DNA of 64,000 nucleotides from Corynebacterium curieae (lineage in GTDB: Bacteria; Actinomycetota; Actinomycetes; Mycobacteriales; Mycobacteriaceae): NCBI RefSeq assembly GCF_027570035.1, contig NZ_JAKMUU010000002.1:248001-312000 (forward strand). The letters are read 5' to 3'. The notes beneath the pieces are model-generated. The model saw only the letters and a program-made list of their open reading frames with translations. It did not search any database and was not told the origin of the DNA. Positions within the stretch are counted from its first letter, which is position 1. Each line of letters begins with the position of its first letter. This document shows positions 1 to 9,013 of this stretch, in pieces. The position numbers and the translations under genes are program-made.

Positions 1-986
1 AGGTAGTTAGTGTTTTACCGAGCACTGTCGAAGGCAATGCGTGGTGGGCTTTCCCGCCAGCATGGCCGCTGCGGCTATTACTTCCTGCACTGCGCATTCA
101 TCAGAATTCCGTTCCTCTCGATCCGGGAGATCCGCTGCTGCAAGAAAGTCCTTTGCCTGCTGCGGTGCTATGTCTCCTATTAGCGGTAGCCGGTACCTGC
201 GCTGCAATCCTTACTCCTCGCCGCACACGACGTCTTTCTCTGCTCCGCCGCGCGGGGGCACCTGTTACTAATGCCACCCCAACTACCGCTGCTGGAACTT
301 GGACCCCCGCGGCTATACCTCGTGCAGCAGCTCGTTCCCGGCTTATGGGCGCGGTGCGCGGACTTCACCGTGCCGCTTTGAGCCCCGCACTCATCGCCTG
401 CTTAGCTTTAACCGCGCTGGCTCTGGCTTTCCTCTCCGCTATCTACCCGCCTAGCTATGTAGAGGGATTCTTCCTCTTCTTATTGCTACCGGTAGGTGCG
501 GGGATCCTTCCCGTGATGGTGTGGCCCCTTCTCGCGCCCTCGTGGCCTCTCAGTTATATTGAGTCGCGCTATAGCCCAATCGCACTCCTTTTGTGGCTAC
601 TTGGCACTGTTGTGATCGTGTGTTCTGCCGCATCGCTCGCGATGGTCTGCTCTGGTGGTTCTGCCATGGCCGCAGCAGCACAGCTGCCTCTGGCTGTGGG
701 GGTGGGCTTTGCCATCACGGTAGTTTCCCTAGTTATCGTGCTGCTTTTCGGTATTTTGAGTGCGCTCGCCTTCACTATCGTAGGCACGATAGTCTCCGTA
801 ACCCTCGGCGGTGATGTACTAGCCAAGACTTTCTTGTGGCTCCTTGCCTTTCCAGCGTGGCCGATGAATGCCGATTCTCCGGGACGCTACACCGTTGCGG
901 CGCTTCTGACGTTGTTGATTGCTGTCGCTGGTTCATGGGCATCCGCACGGTTACTACGGACTACTGCTCTGCGGCCCACAAGGTAG
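1..986 (+). CDS. Integral membrane protein, 5' end outside the window
   Basis: The reading frame is open from base 3 without any stop, so the gene begins upstream of the window; the TTG at 153 is only the first start-like codon inside it. At least five hydrophobic segments are visible, with motifs such as PALIACLALTALALAFL, GFFLFLLLPVGAGILP, PIALLLWLLGTVVIV and YTVAALLTLLIAVAG. This suggests a permease or other polytopic membrane protein of the cytoplasmic membrane. I see no catalytic or nucleotide-binding motif and do not recognise the family. It is convergent with gapB and separated from it by a strong hairpin. The missing N-terminus could change the interpretation. Confidence 0.6.
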   Translation, partial: VVSVLPSTVEGNAWWAFPPAWPLRLLLPALRIHQNSVPLDPGDPLLQESPLPAAVLCLLLAVAGTCAAILTPRRTRRLSLLRRAGAPVTNATPTTAAGTWTPAAIPRAAARSRLMGAVRGLHRAALSPALIACLALTALALAFLSAIYPPSYVEGFFLFLLLPVGAGILPVMVWPLLAPSWPLSYIESRYSPIALLLWLLGTVVIVCSAASLAMVCSGGSAMAAAAQLPLAVGVGFAITVVSLVIVLLFGILSALAFTIVGTIVSVTLGGDVLAKTFLWLLAFPAWPMNADSPGRYTVAALLTLLIAVAGSWASARLLRTTALRPTR

Positions 987-1092
987 AAACGCTAAAAAGC
1001 AGCCACAATATCGGGCGCTTCGGCCCGTTTTGGGTCAACAACGCGGCTGCAATATCGGCCCAGCGCCGGGGCGCATAAGGATAAAACGACTA

Positions 1093-1117
1093 AAGCCCGC
1101 GGTTAAGCCGCGGGCTT
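1093..1117. terminator. Bidirectional terminator between the membrane gene and gapB
   Basis: A perfect 10-bp stem (AAGCCCGCGG / CCGCGGGCTT) has a 5-nt loop and sits between two convergent genes. The left arm and loop start, AAGCCCGCGGTTA, recur in the mscL terminator at 55116. Confidence 0.8.
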
Positions 1118-1130
1118 GGGCTAGGTGCGC

Positions 1131-2594
1131 TTAAAGCTCAGCAGGAGATACGCGCTTTGGCAGAACAACCGGACGGGAATCCGCCAGCTCTTCCACAATG
1201 CGGACTACCTGGTTGGAGTAGCCGAATTCGTTGTCGTACCAGACATAGAGCACGAGGTGCTTGCCGGAGGCAATGGTGGCTACACCATCGACAATGCCGG
1301 CGTGAGTATTGCCGATGAAGTCAGAGGATACGACCTCTGGGGAGGCAATGTAGGAGATCTGCTGGCGCAGGTCAGAATGCAGGGAGACGTTGCGCAGGAA
1401 GTCATTGACCTCTTCGCGCTCTACTTCCTTTTCCAGTTCGAGGTTAAGCACAGCCATGGACACGTCTGGGGTGGGAACGCGGATGGCGTTACCGGTGAGC
1501 TTGCCTTCGAACTCCGGCAGGGCCTTAGCTACGGCCTTAGCAGCGCCGGTGGCGGTAAGCACCATGTTCAGGCCGGCAGCGCGGCCGCGACGATCGCCCT
1601 TGTGGTAGTTATCGATGAGGTTTTGGTCATTGGTGAACGAGTGTGCAGTCTCCACGTGGCCGTGGGTTACGCCGTAGCGGTCATTGATGACCTTCAGCAC
1701 TGGGGTAATGCCGTTGGTGGTGCAGGATGCGGCAGAGAGGATTGTGTCCTCATCGGTGATGTTGTCATTATTGATGCCGTAGACGATGTTCTTGATATCG
1801 CCCTTACCCGGTGCGGTCAGGAGCACGCGGGAGATGCCCTTGGCCTTGAGGTGCTGGGAAAGACCCTCGCGGTCGCGCCAAGCGCCGGTGTTATCCACCA
1901 AGATGGCATCGTCAATGCCATAAGAGGTGTAGTCGATTTCGGTGGGGTCGTTGGCGTAGATCATCTGGATCTTGGTGCCATTAGCCCAAATGACCTCGTT
2001 TTCCTCGTCCACGGAGATGGTGCCGTTGAAGGCACCGTGGACGGAATCGCGGCGCAGCAATGATGCGCGCTTGAGGATGTCCCCGTCGCCCTTCTTGCGC
2101 AGGACGATGCCGCGCAGGCGAACACCACCGTAGGCCGCCTCGCGGGCAACGAGCAGGCGGGCTAGCAGACGGCCAATGCGGCCGAATCCGTAAAGAACGA
2201 CGTCGGTGGTTTCCAGATCAACACCGGCACCGACGATGTCGCACAGCTCGCCTTCCAAGTACATGCGGAGGTTTTCCTCGTTGGATTCCTCCCAGCCAAG
2301 GACTAGGCGGCCCAGGTCAACGCTGGCAGCACCCAGGTTCATGTCTGCCAATTCCACCAGGATAGGCAGGGTTTCCGCCGTGGACAGGTGGCGCTGCGCA
2401 ATGCGGCGTGCGTAGCGGTGGGACTTAATGATGTCGATATCGGTCTGCCCCACCAGCGGGCGGCCGAAGATGGTGGTGACAACGTTGTTGTTGCGGTGCA
2501 GCTGGTGGACGAGTGGAATCATTTGCTGCGCCAGCTCGAGGCGCTCGTTCCAATCATCATGGCCAACATGTGCGTTCGCAGTCACGTAATTCAT
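1131..2594 (-). CDS. gapB: Glyceraldehyde-3-phosphate dehydrogenase, GapB/GapX type
   Basis: The enzyme interconverts glyceraldehyde-3-phosphate and 1,3-bisphosphoglycerate. At 487 residues it is far longer than the usual 330-340 because of an N-terminal domain of about 125 residues, the hallmark of the long GapB class, which in C. glutamicum works in gluconeogenesis (established knowledge). The dinucleotide-binding motif GFGRIGR is at residues 136-142. The catalytic motif SAASCTTN has its cysteine at residue 291. The C-terminal WYDNEFGYSNQ motif is intact. Start choice: the ATG at 2594 lies one base after AAAGGA, which is too close. The GTG at 2585 has normal Shine-Dalgarno spacing and may be the true start. 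It runs convergent to the first gene. Confidence 0.92.
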   Translation of the reverse strand: MNYVTANAHVGHDDWNERLELAQQMIPLVHQLHRNNNVVTTIFGRPLVGQTDIDIIKSHRYARRIAQRHLSTAETLPILVELADMNLGAASVDLGRLVLGWEESNEENLRMYLEGELCDIVGAGVDLETTDVVLYGFGRIGRLLARLLVAREAAYGGVRLRGIVLRKKGDGDILKRASLLRRDSVHGAFNGTISVDEENEVIWANGTKIQMIYANDPTEIDYTSYGIDDAILVDNTGAWRDREGLSQHLKAKGISRVLLTAPGKGDIKNIVYGINNDNITDEDTILSAASCTTNGITPVLKVINDRYGVTHGHVETAHSFTNDQNLIDNYHKGDRRGRAAGLNMVLTATGAAKAVAKALPEFEGKLTGNAIRVPTPDVSMAVLNLELEKEVEREEVNDFLRNVSLHSDLRQQISYIASPEVVSSDFIGNTHAGIVDGVATIASGKHLVLYVWYDNEFGYSNQVVRIVEELADSRPVVLPKRVSPAEL

Positions 2595-2649
2595 TCCTTT
2601 TCTGTCACGGGGGTGGCATTAAATGTTCAAACATAAATATTAGCGCGTA

Positions 2650-3633
2650 CTAGTTTGGGTTTTGGCATAGTTGATTCAGGATGTCGGCCACAGTACCCCC
2701 GTTAATTTTCTCTACTTCGGTGCCGACGAGGCAGTAGGCTACGGCATCATCGTGCTGCGCACGGCGTTCCTTGAGTACGGGGTTCAAGAGCGGATAAACG
2801 GGTGGAAGGTTGGGGTGGCTACGGGTGTAGTAGGTTTCGAGTCCGCGTGCATACCGGCCCGAGAAGGCACGGGTAGTGACAGTCTTTCCACCATTGCAGA
2901 TAAGCCGACGGTTGTAGTCGCTCGTTCCCGCTTCTCTAGCGAGCAAGAAAGCGGAACCGCACGAGCAGGCGATGACTCCAGGCCACGACAAAGCGGTGAC
3001 AATATCTTCTGCGGTGCGCAGGCCTCCTGCTGCAATAATGGGATGCTCTGGCGCGACGGCATGCACCTCGGCCACCAGCTTTTCCAACGGCAGGGAACTG
3101 GGAGTCGCGGCTAAGTCCCAAGTTCCGCGGTGTCCACCGGCGTCTGGTCCTTGGACGCAAAGCGTATCGACGCCGCCGCGGGCAGCTGCAATTGCCTCTG
3201 CGGGGGTAGTTACGGTGGTCCACGCTTCTGCGCCGGCTGCATGGATTCGCTCCAATTGGTGGGAAGTAAAGGTACCGAACATCGACCACACCACGCGGGC
3301 CCCGCCGCGCAGCGCTAGCTCCAGCTTTTCTTCAAAGTCAAAGGAGTAATTGGGCTCAGGCAGTGGTTGGTTTTCTGCTCGGGCCAGTTCGCGAGCGGCT
3401 TCCAGCTGCGGTTTGGAAAGTGGCTGTTGTGGGCAAAAGAGGTTCACCCCGAACGGAATGCCGGCACACTGGTCAATCTGTGTGCGTGCGGAATCGATGC
3501 TGGCAGAGCCCAAACCTAGCGTGCCAAAAGAGCCTGCGGCATGAGCAGCGCGTACAAGTTCCGGGGTGGTAGGGCCACCGGCCATGGGTGCGGGGATTAC
3601 GCTACGGGAAAGGGAGCTAATAATCTGAGTCAT
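2650..3633 (-). CDS. Nitronate monooxygenase (2-nitropropane dioxygenase family)
   Basis: This FMN-dependent TIM-barrel enzyme would oxidise alkyl nitronates such as propionate-3-nitronate. Length (327 residues) is normal. Visible family signatures are the N-terminal VIPAPMAGGPTTPELV stretch, CVQGPDAGGHRG for the phosphate-binding and catalytic loop, and the IIAAGGLRTAEDIVTAL FMN-binding segment. The gene is divergent from pth. A TAGGGT hexamer (minus strand, 3647 to 3642) lies 8 nt before the ATG, so the transcript is probably leaderless. The true substrate cannot be told from sequence. Confidence 0.85.
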   Translation of the reverse strand: MTQIISSLSRSVIPAPMAGGPTTPELVRAAHAAGSFGTLGLGSASIDSARTQIDQCAGIPFGVNLFCPQQPLSKPQLEAARELARAENQPLPEPNYSFDFEEKLELALRGGARVVWSMFGTFTSHQLERIHAAGAEAWTTVTTPAEAIAAARGGVDTLCVQGPDAGGHRGTWDLAATPSSLPLEKLVAEVHAVAPEHPIIAAGGLRTAEDIVTALSWPGVIACSCGSAFLLAREAGTSDYNRRLICNGGKTVTTRAFSGRYARGLETYYTRSHPNLPPVYPLLNPVLKERRAQHDDAVAYCLVGTEVEKINGGTVADILNQLCQNPN

Positions 3634-3668
3634 AGCACCCCACCCTACCGAGAGAGGAAGCTAACGCA

Positions 3669-4316
3669 GTGGCACCTTTAGGAGATTTTTTCGCGCGGAT
3701 ATTCGGCTCGAAAAATAGGCCGCAGTCAGACCTTAATCCGGCCGAGCTGGAGGCAGACTGGCTTGTCGTAGGCTTGGGAAATCCCGGCGCGAAGTACGCC
3801 GCTACCCGCCACAATGTGGGCTATATGGCCATCGACGATCTTCTCGCGGCTGGTGGAGATGTCCTCGAGCCGGTGCGCGGGATGGATGTCCAGGTAGCGC
3901 CGCTGACATGGGAGGGCCGAAAGGTGCTTGCCGTGCGTGCGGGCACGTTCATGAATCTTTCTGGCGATCCAATTGCGCCATTGGCACAGCACTTGGATAT
4001 CGCTCCCGATCACATCATTGTCGTCCACGATGAGCTGGACCTTCCGGCCGATAAAATCCGGATCAAGCAGGGCGGCAATGAGAATGGGCACAACGGGCTC
4101 AAATCGCTCACCGAGCGCCTAGGAACGCGCGACTATCTGCGCGTGCGCATTGGCATTGCACGGCCGCCCAAGGGCTCGTCCATTCCAGACTATGTACTGG
4201 GGCCAGTTGATGCCGGCGCAGGCTTTGATGACGCCATCGCCACCGCAGCCGAGGCCGCCCGCCTCATCGTGACCGAAGGGCTAGGCAAGGCCCAAAACCA
4301 GATCCACTCTCGTTAG
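3669..4316 (+). CDS. pth: Peptidyl-tRNA hydrolase
   Basis: Pth releases tRNA from prematurely dropped peptidyl-tRNA and so recycles tRNA. The motif VVGLGNPGAKYAATRHNVG contains the catalytic histidine at residue 48. MNLSGDPI and HDELDLP (conserved Asp) follow in the usual order, and GGNENGHNGLKS closes the active site. The protein has about 28 extra N-terminal residues (MAPLGDFFARIFG...) compared with the E. coli enzyme. The GTG start is preceded by GAGAGGAAG at normal spacing. The stop codon overlaps that of the convergent ktrA gene through the shared bases TTAG. Confidence 0.93.
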   Translation: MAPLGDFFARIFGSKNRPQSDLNPAELEADWLVVGLGNPGAKYAATRHNVGYMAIDDLLAAGGDVLEPVRGMDVQVAPLTWEGRKVLAVRAGTFMNLSGDPIAPLAQHLDIAPDHIIVVHDELDLPADKIRIKQGGNENGHNGLKSLTERLGTRDYLRVRIGIARPPKGSSIPDYVLGPVDAGAGFDDAIATAAEAARLIVTEGLGKAQNQIHSR

Positions 4317-5005
4317 CACTGGGAAAATTTCTCTAGGGCCTGGGGGCTGCCGGCGGCGACGATGAAATCGGTGGGGGTGAGCTCGGTGGCGTCGGCAAGC
4401 GGGGCCCACTCCCCTTCCGCGCGGCGCACCGAGACCAATTGCACGCGGTGACGGCGCCAGATGGCGGCGAGATCGAGTGGCTGGCCGAGCAAGGAAGAAG
4501 GCACGGCCATCTGGGTCACGCCGTAATCGGTAGCAATCTCTGCAAAATCGCGGAAGCGCCCACCCAGAAGGTAAGCCACGCGGCGGCCGGTATCGCGCTC
4601 TGGCCGGATCACATGGTGGGTGCCAATCTGGCTCAAGATGCGCGCGTGCGCCTCTGAATCTGCCTTGGCCCAAATATCCTTAACCCCCAGCTCCACTAGG
4701 TTGGACGCGGTAAGGATGGAATCTTCCAGGTGGGAGCCGATAGCGACGATGACGCGCTCGACCTCCTCCACGCCTAGTTGGCGCAGGGCCTCTGGGTCAG
4801 TAGTATCGGCCGCGATGGTCTCAGTAAGGTACGGCGCTTCTTCGCGCACGCGCTTTTCGCTGGAGTCAATGCCGAGGACCTCAACGCCATTGGCCATAAG
4901 CTCGTGGGCAAGCGAGGAACCAAATCGCCCCAGCCCAATGACGACGACGGGTGGAATATCGATACCGGCGCGGGTGCTTCCCAACGCCTTGAGAATATTA
5001 GCCAA
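4313..5005 (-). CDS. ktrA: RCK-domain regulator of potassium uptake (KtrA/TrkA-N type)
   Basis: A cytoplasmic gating subunit that binds nucleotides and controls a partner potassium channel. Residues of about 20-140 form a Rossmann RCK domain with VVVIGLGRFGSSLAHEL (GxGxxG) and a conserved acidic end of strand 2 (VLGIDSS). The C-terminal part looks like a short RCK-C domain. The start is TTG at 5005, supported by GAAAGG seven bases upstream. It overlaps the end of ktrB by 8 nt, which suggests translational coupling with its membrane partner. It could equally be called TrkA family; the partner is KtrB-like, which favours KtrA. Confidence 0.85.
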   Translation of the reverse strand: MANILKALGSTRAGIDIPPVVVIGLGRFGSSLAHELMANGVEVLGIDSSEKRVREEAPYLTETIAADTTDPEALRQLGVEEVERVIVAIGSHLEDSILTASNLVELGVKDIWAKADSEAHARILSQIGTHHVIRPERDTGRRVAYLLGGRFRDFAEIATDYGVTQMAVPSSLLGQPLDLAAIWRRHRVQLVSVRRAEGEWAPLADATELTPTDFIVAAGSPQALEKFSQC

Positions 5006-6350
5006 GGAACGGCCTTTCTTCGGGGTAGCTAAAACGCCGGCTGACGGATTTTGCCGCCAGCGCCGCTACCAGGGTGGTTGGGCCAACACGGCCCAGGTAC
5101 ATGATGAGACACAGCACTATCTGCGAGGGTGCAGATAGGCTCGCGGTAATGCCAGTGGACAAGCCCACAGTAGCGAAAGCGGAGAGCACTTCGAAGGACA
5201 CCTGATCGCCGCTAAACTCCGGATCGAAAAAGCGCAGGGCCGCCACGCCCAACGTGACCACCATGACCCCGGCAAAACTCAGGGCTAGTGCCTGGCGAGT
5301 TACCGAACGGGGGAGGCTGCGGTGGCCAATTGTGGTGGTTTCCCGGCCCATAAATTCTGCTGCCATGGCTGCCAAGAGCACGCAGGCGGTGGTGACTTTA
5401 ATGCCGCCGGCGGTACCGGCAGAGCCGCCGCCTATAAACATCAGGATATCGGTGCCCATCAGCGTAATGGGATGCGCCTGCCCATAGTCGATGGCGTTAA
5501 ATCCTGCCGTGCGCGGAGACGCACTAGCAAAGAAGGAGTTGAGGAGCTTTTCTCCCAAAGACATCGAGGACAAAAGCCCGGTCCACTCCATACAAGCGAA
5601 AAAGACCGCACCGGAAACCAAGAGCACGGCCGTAGCCGCCAAGGTCATGCGCGCGGTAATGGAAATTCGGTGCACCACGTGACGGTCGCGCCGCGCCAAG
5701 CGCACCAGCTCCGCCCATACGGGAAAGCCCAAGCCGCCGCCAATCAGCGCGCCGGCCAAGGGCAATAGAATCCAGGCATCGGAGACAAAGGGCACCAAGT
5801 TATCGCTATTGGTGCTAAAACCCGCGTTATTGAAGGCGGAGACGGCATGGAAGATGCCCTCCCACACAGCACGCGGAAAGGAGTGACCGTAGCCGATCAT
5901 CAAACGCGCGGCCACAATGACAGCAATAATGGTCTCGGCCACGGCGGTAAAGGCAAAAGTAAAAATCAGCGTCTTGCGGATTCCGCCTGGGGCAATGGGG
6001 CGTCCCTCATAGGCACCGGTCTTGCGTGCTTTAAAGCTTATTCGCCCGGTAAATAGCAGGCCGGATAGCGAGGCCAGGGACATGATGCCAAGGCCACCAA
6101 GTTGAATGAGTGCCAAAATGATGACTTGACCGGCCGGGCTCCAAAAGCTACCGGTATCCACCACAATAAGGCCGGTTAGCGATACCGCAGACGTAGCGGT
6201 AAAAAGGGCAGACAGGAATGAAGCGCGGGCGGTGCCGGCCTCAGCGAACGGCAGCATGAGCAAAACCGTTCCCAGCAAAATGAGTAAAAGAAATCCGGCT
6301 GCGGTTAAGCGCGCCGGTCCCCACTGCCGCACGGAAAGCAGGTGTTTCAC
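4998..6350 (-). CDS. ktrB: KtrB/TrkH-type potassium uptake channel subunit
   Basis: The membrane subunit conducts K+ (possibly with Na+ coupling) and pairs with the RCK subunit downstream. Four-fold M1-P-M2 architecture is visible. Selectivity-filter-like loops include TATSAVSLTG, NAGFSTNSDN, TAGFNAIDYG and TVGLSTGITA. I place the start at GTG 6350 (450 residues, normal for KtrB) although the frame stays open further upstream. TATACT on the minus strand ends 8 nt before this GTG, so a leaderless mRNA is likely. The additional upstream residues are rich in Arg/Pro and do not look like a KtrB N-terminus. It is divergent from the dehydrogenase gene. Confidence 0.88.
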   Translation of the reverse strand: MKHLLSVRQWGPARLTAAGFLLLILLGTVLLMLPFAEAGTARASFLSALFTATSAVSLTGLIVVDTGSFWSPAGQVIILALIQLGGLGIMSLASLSGLLFTGRISFKARKTGAYEGRPIAPGGIRKTLIFTFAFTAVAETIIAVIVAARLMIGYGHSFPRAVWEGIFHAVSAFNNAGFSTNSDNLVPFVSDAWILLPLAGALIGGGLGFPVWAELVRLARRDRHVVHRISITARMTLAATAVLLVSGAVFFACMEWTGLLSSMSLGEKLLNSFFASASPRTAGFNAIDYGQAHPITLMGTDILMFIGGGSAGTAGGIKVTTACVLLAAMAAEFMGRETTTIGHRSLPRSVTRQALALSFAGVMVVTLGVAALRFFDPEFSGDQVSFEVLSAFATVGLSTGITASLSAPSQIVLCLIMYLGRVGPTTLVAALAAKSVSRRFSYPEERPFLG

Positions 6351-6431
6351 GAGGGTGAAGTATAGACCTGCTTGCGGTGCAAAGAAACTGGTGGCCAGCA
6401 CCACCGCCGCCGCATAGATAGGATTGGTGCT
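6351..6431. promoter_or_regulatory. Divergent promoter region, ktrB / SDR gene
   Basis: Between the two starts there are 81 bp. On the minus strand TATACT precedes the ktrB GTG by 8 nt. On the plus strand TAGGAT (6419-6424) precedes the SDR ATG by 7 nt. Both are consistent with leaderless transcripts. -35 elements are weak. Confidence 0.5.
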
Positions 6432-7268
6432 ATGACTTCCCCAAATAGCACTGCCAGGACCATTGTGATTACGGGCGCATCGGGCGGGCTGGGGGCTGCG
6501 GCCGCACGCCAATTGCACCGCACCCGCCCGCACGACAATCTGGTTATCATCGGCCGCAATCCGGAAAAGACCCGCGCAGTGGCCGAAGAGGTCGGCGGCA
6601 GGTACTTTCTTGCAGACTTCGAATCCTTAGGTCAGGTGCACCGCCTCGCCGGAGAATTGGCCGAGCTGGACCATATCCATGCACTGGGCAATAATGCTGG
6701 CGGCATTTTCGACGGCCCTTCCACCACCGCCGATGGATTTGAGCGCACCTGGCAGGTCAACGTGGTCGCCCCTTACCTGCTGACCTCTCTGCTGCGCGAA
6801 AAACTGCGCGCGGATAACGCCAACGTGGTCCAGACGGCTTCGCTAGCTAATTTCCTCATGTCCAACTTTGATCCGAACGATCCCAATACGCTGGAGCACT
6901 TTAGCCCTGAGCGCGCCTACGGCAACGCCAAGTTGGGCGATATCCTGCTCACCCGCTATTTCGATGCTCACGGTCTCAATGCGGTCTCCTTCCACCCTGG
7001 AGTGCTGGCGACAGACTTTTCCAAGTCTTCTACTGGCTTAATGTCCAAAATGTATTCTGGGCTGATTGGCAAGGCCTTTGGCAAGCCTGCGGCAGGCGGC
7101 GATAACCTCGCCTACTATTTGACGGGCACCGAGGGAATCCACTTTGAATCCGGCGAGTACTACAACGACAAACGCAAACCCGGCCTGCAGCGCCCCATTG
7201 CAAAGAAGCTATCCGTAGCCCGCCGCGTCTTTGATGATCTGGGGCGCCGCCTCAATGTGGAGTGGTAG
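6432..7268 (+). CDS. Short-chain dehydrogenase/reductase
   Basis: An NAD(P)-dependent oxidoreductase of the classical SDR fold, 278 residues. The cofactor motif TGASGGLGAA is near the N-terminus, NNAGG follows at the end of strand 4, and the catalytic Tyr-Lys pair is in YGNAK. The overall look resembles retinol-dehydrogenase-like SDRs of actinobacteria; the substrate is unknown. The start ATG 6432 is chosen because the Rossmann motif begins about 10 residues later and a -10 hexamer sits 7 nt upstream; the frame is open further 5' but those residues are not SDR-like. prfC follows 24 bp downstream with its own promoter. Confidence 0.85.
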   Translation: MTSPNSTARTIVITGASGGLGAAAARQLHRTRPHDNLVIIGRNPEKTRAVAEEVGGRYFLADFESLGQVHRLAGELAELDHIHALGNNAGGIFDGPSTTADGFERTWQVNVVAPYLLTSLLREKLRADNANVVQTASLANFLMSNFDPNDPNTLEHFSPERAYGNAKLGDILLTRYFDAHGLNAVSFHPGVLATDFSKSSTGLMSKMYSGLIGKAFGKPAAGGDNLAYYLTGTEGIHFESGEYYNDKRKPGLQRPIAKKLSVARRVFDDLGRRLNVEW

Positions 7269-7292
7269 CGGGAAACCACTAGACTATGGCGC

Positions 7293-8927
7293 ATGAGTTC
7301 TGTCGTTTCTGAGGCCTCGCGCCGCCGCACGTTTGCCGTTATCGCCCACCCGGACGCTGGTAAGTCCACGCTGACGGAGGCGCTGGCGCTGCACGCACAC
7401 GTTATTAATGAAGCCGGCGCGGTCCACGGCAAGGGCAACCGCAAGTCCACCGTGTCTGACTGGATGGATATGGAAAAGGACCGCGGCATTTCCGTGGCTT
7501 CCTCGGCGCTCCAATTCGAGTATGCGCCGGAGGGGCACGAGGGCGAGCCCTACATGATCAACCTAGTTGATACCCCGGGCCACGCAGATTTTTCTGAAGA
7601 TACCTACCGCGTGCTCACCGCAGTGGATGCGGCAGTCATGCTTATCGACGCCGCCAAGGGCCTCGAGCCCCAGACCCTCAAGCTCTTCCGCGTGTGCAAG
7701 GCCCGCGGCCTGCCCATCGTCACCGTGATCAATAAGTGGGACCGCGTGGGCCGCGAGCCCTTGGAGCTTGTCGACGAAATTGTCAACGAAATCCAGCTGC
7801 AGCCCACCCCGCTGTACTGGCCGGTCGGCATTGCCGGTGACTTCCGCGGTCTGGCGCATATCAATGCTGACGGCGAGGCCGATGAGTATATTCACTTCAT
7901 CCGCACCGCTGGCGGTTCCACTATCGCCCCGGAAGAACACTTCGACCCGGATGCCGCCGGTGAGAAGGAAGAAGACGTGTGGGAGACCGCCGTCGAGGAA
8001 GCCGAACTGCTCGCCGCCGATGGCGCGCTGCACGATCAGGAACTTTTTGAGCAGTGCGTAACCTCCCCGCTCATTTTTGCTTCCGCGATGCTGAACTTTG
8101 GCGTGCACCAGATTCTGGATACCCTATGCGCCATCGCTCCGGCTCCGCACTCGCGCGAATCCGATCCAAAGGCGGTAGAGGCTGCCACCAGCGCCATTGA
8201 TGAGGTCCGCGAAGTAAGCGATGATTTCTCTGGCGTCGTCTTTAAGGTCCAAGCGGGCATGGACCAAAAGCACCGCGATAACCTGGCCTTTATGCGCGTG
8301 GTATCCGGTGAATTCGAACGCGGCATGCAGGTCAATCACGCCCAGTCCGGCCGCAGCTTTTCCACCAAGTACGCACTGACCGTCTTTGGACGCACGCGCG
8401 ATACCGTCGATTCTGCCTATCCGGGCGATATCGTGGGACTCGTCAACGCCGGCTCGCTCGCCCCTGGTGACACCATCTATTCCGGCAAAAAGGTCCAGTT
8501 CAAGCCCATGCCACAGTTCGCCCCAGAGGTCTTCCGCATTCTGCGCGCGAAGTCCCTGGGCAAGTACAAGGCTTTCCGCAAGGGCCTAGAGCAGCTGGCG
8601 GCCGAGGGCGTAGTCCAGATTCTCAAGAACGAGGCCCGTGGCGATGCCTCGCCTGTAATGGCGGCCGTCGGCCCCATGCAGTTCGAGGTCATGCAGGCAC
8701 GGATGGAGTTCGAATATAACGTAGAAACCGTCACCGAACCCATCCCCTATTCCGTGGCCCGGCGCACCGATGCCGAGTCCGCCCCGGAGCTCGGCCGTCA
8801 GCGTGGCGTGGAAATCTTTACCCGCCAAGATGGCGAGCTCATCGCTCTCTTTGGTGATAAGTGGAAGCTCGCTTTCATTGAAAAGGAACACCCAGAGCTG
8901 ACCATGGAAACACTCGTGGCCGACTAA
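7293..8927 (+). CDS. prfC: Peptide chain release factor 3
   Basis: A GTPase that recycles RF1/RF2 from the ribosome after termination. Length (544 residues) is typical. G1 is AHPDAGKST, the switch I region follows with DRGISV, G3 is DTPGHADFSEDTYR, and G4 is NKWDR. Domain II and the RF3-specific C-terminal domain (QFEVMQARMEFEYNVE) are complete. TAGACT at 7280-7285 lies 7 nt before the ATG, indicating a leaderless mRNA independent of the upstream SDR gene. A strong hairpin follows the stop codon. Confidence 0.95.
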   Translation: MSSVVSEASRRRTFAVIAHPDAGKSTLTEALALHAHVINEAGAVHGKGNRKSTVSDWMDMEKDRGISVASSALQFEYAPEGHEGEPYMINLVDTPGHADFSEDTYRVLTAVDAAVMLIDAAKGLEPQTLKLFRVCKARGLPIVTVINKWDRVGREPLELVDEIVNEIQLQPTPLYWPVGIAGDFRGLAHINADGEADEYIHFIRTAGGSTIAPEEHFDPDAAGEKEEDVWETAVEEAELLAADGALHDQELFEQCVTSPLIFASAMLNFGVHQILDTLCAIAPAPHSRESDPKAVEAATSAIDEVREVSDDFSGVVFKVQAGMDQKHRDNLAFMRVVSGEFERGMQVNHAQSGRSFSTKYALTVFGRTRDTVDSAYPGDIVGLVNAGSLAPGDTIYSGKKVQFKPMPQFAPEVFRILRAKSLGKYKAFRKGLEQLAAEGVVQILKNEARGDASPVMAAVGPMQFEVMQARMEFEYNVETVTEPIPYSVARRTDAESAPELGRQRGVEIFTRQDGELIALFGDKWKLAFIEKEHPELTMETLVAD

Positions 8928-8968
8928 GCCACCGCTTCCTCGCCCCGCCTCCTAAAGGCAAGGAAAAA

Positions 8969-8998
8969 GGCCGCTCACCTCATCTTCGGTGAGCGGCC
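8969..8998. terminator. Bidirectional terminator, prfC / exporter gene
   Basis: An 11-bp perfect stem GGCCGCTCACC / GGTGAGCGGCC with an 8-nt loop lies between convergent genes. It is flanked by an A-run on the left and CCCTTT on the right, so it can serve both strands. Confidence 0.85.
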
Positions 8999-9013
8999 CC
9001 TTTGCTATGTCAG

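Noticed and set aside
1125-2063. Long plus-strand open frame opposite gapB
   Set aside because: It mirrors the high-GC codon pattern of gapB, shows no family motif and no ribosome binding site; gapB is certain.
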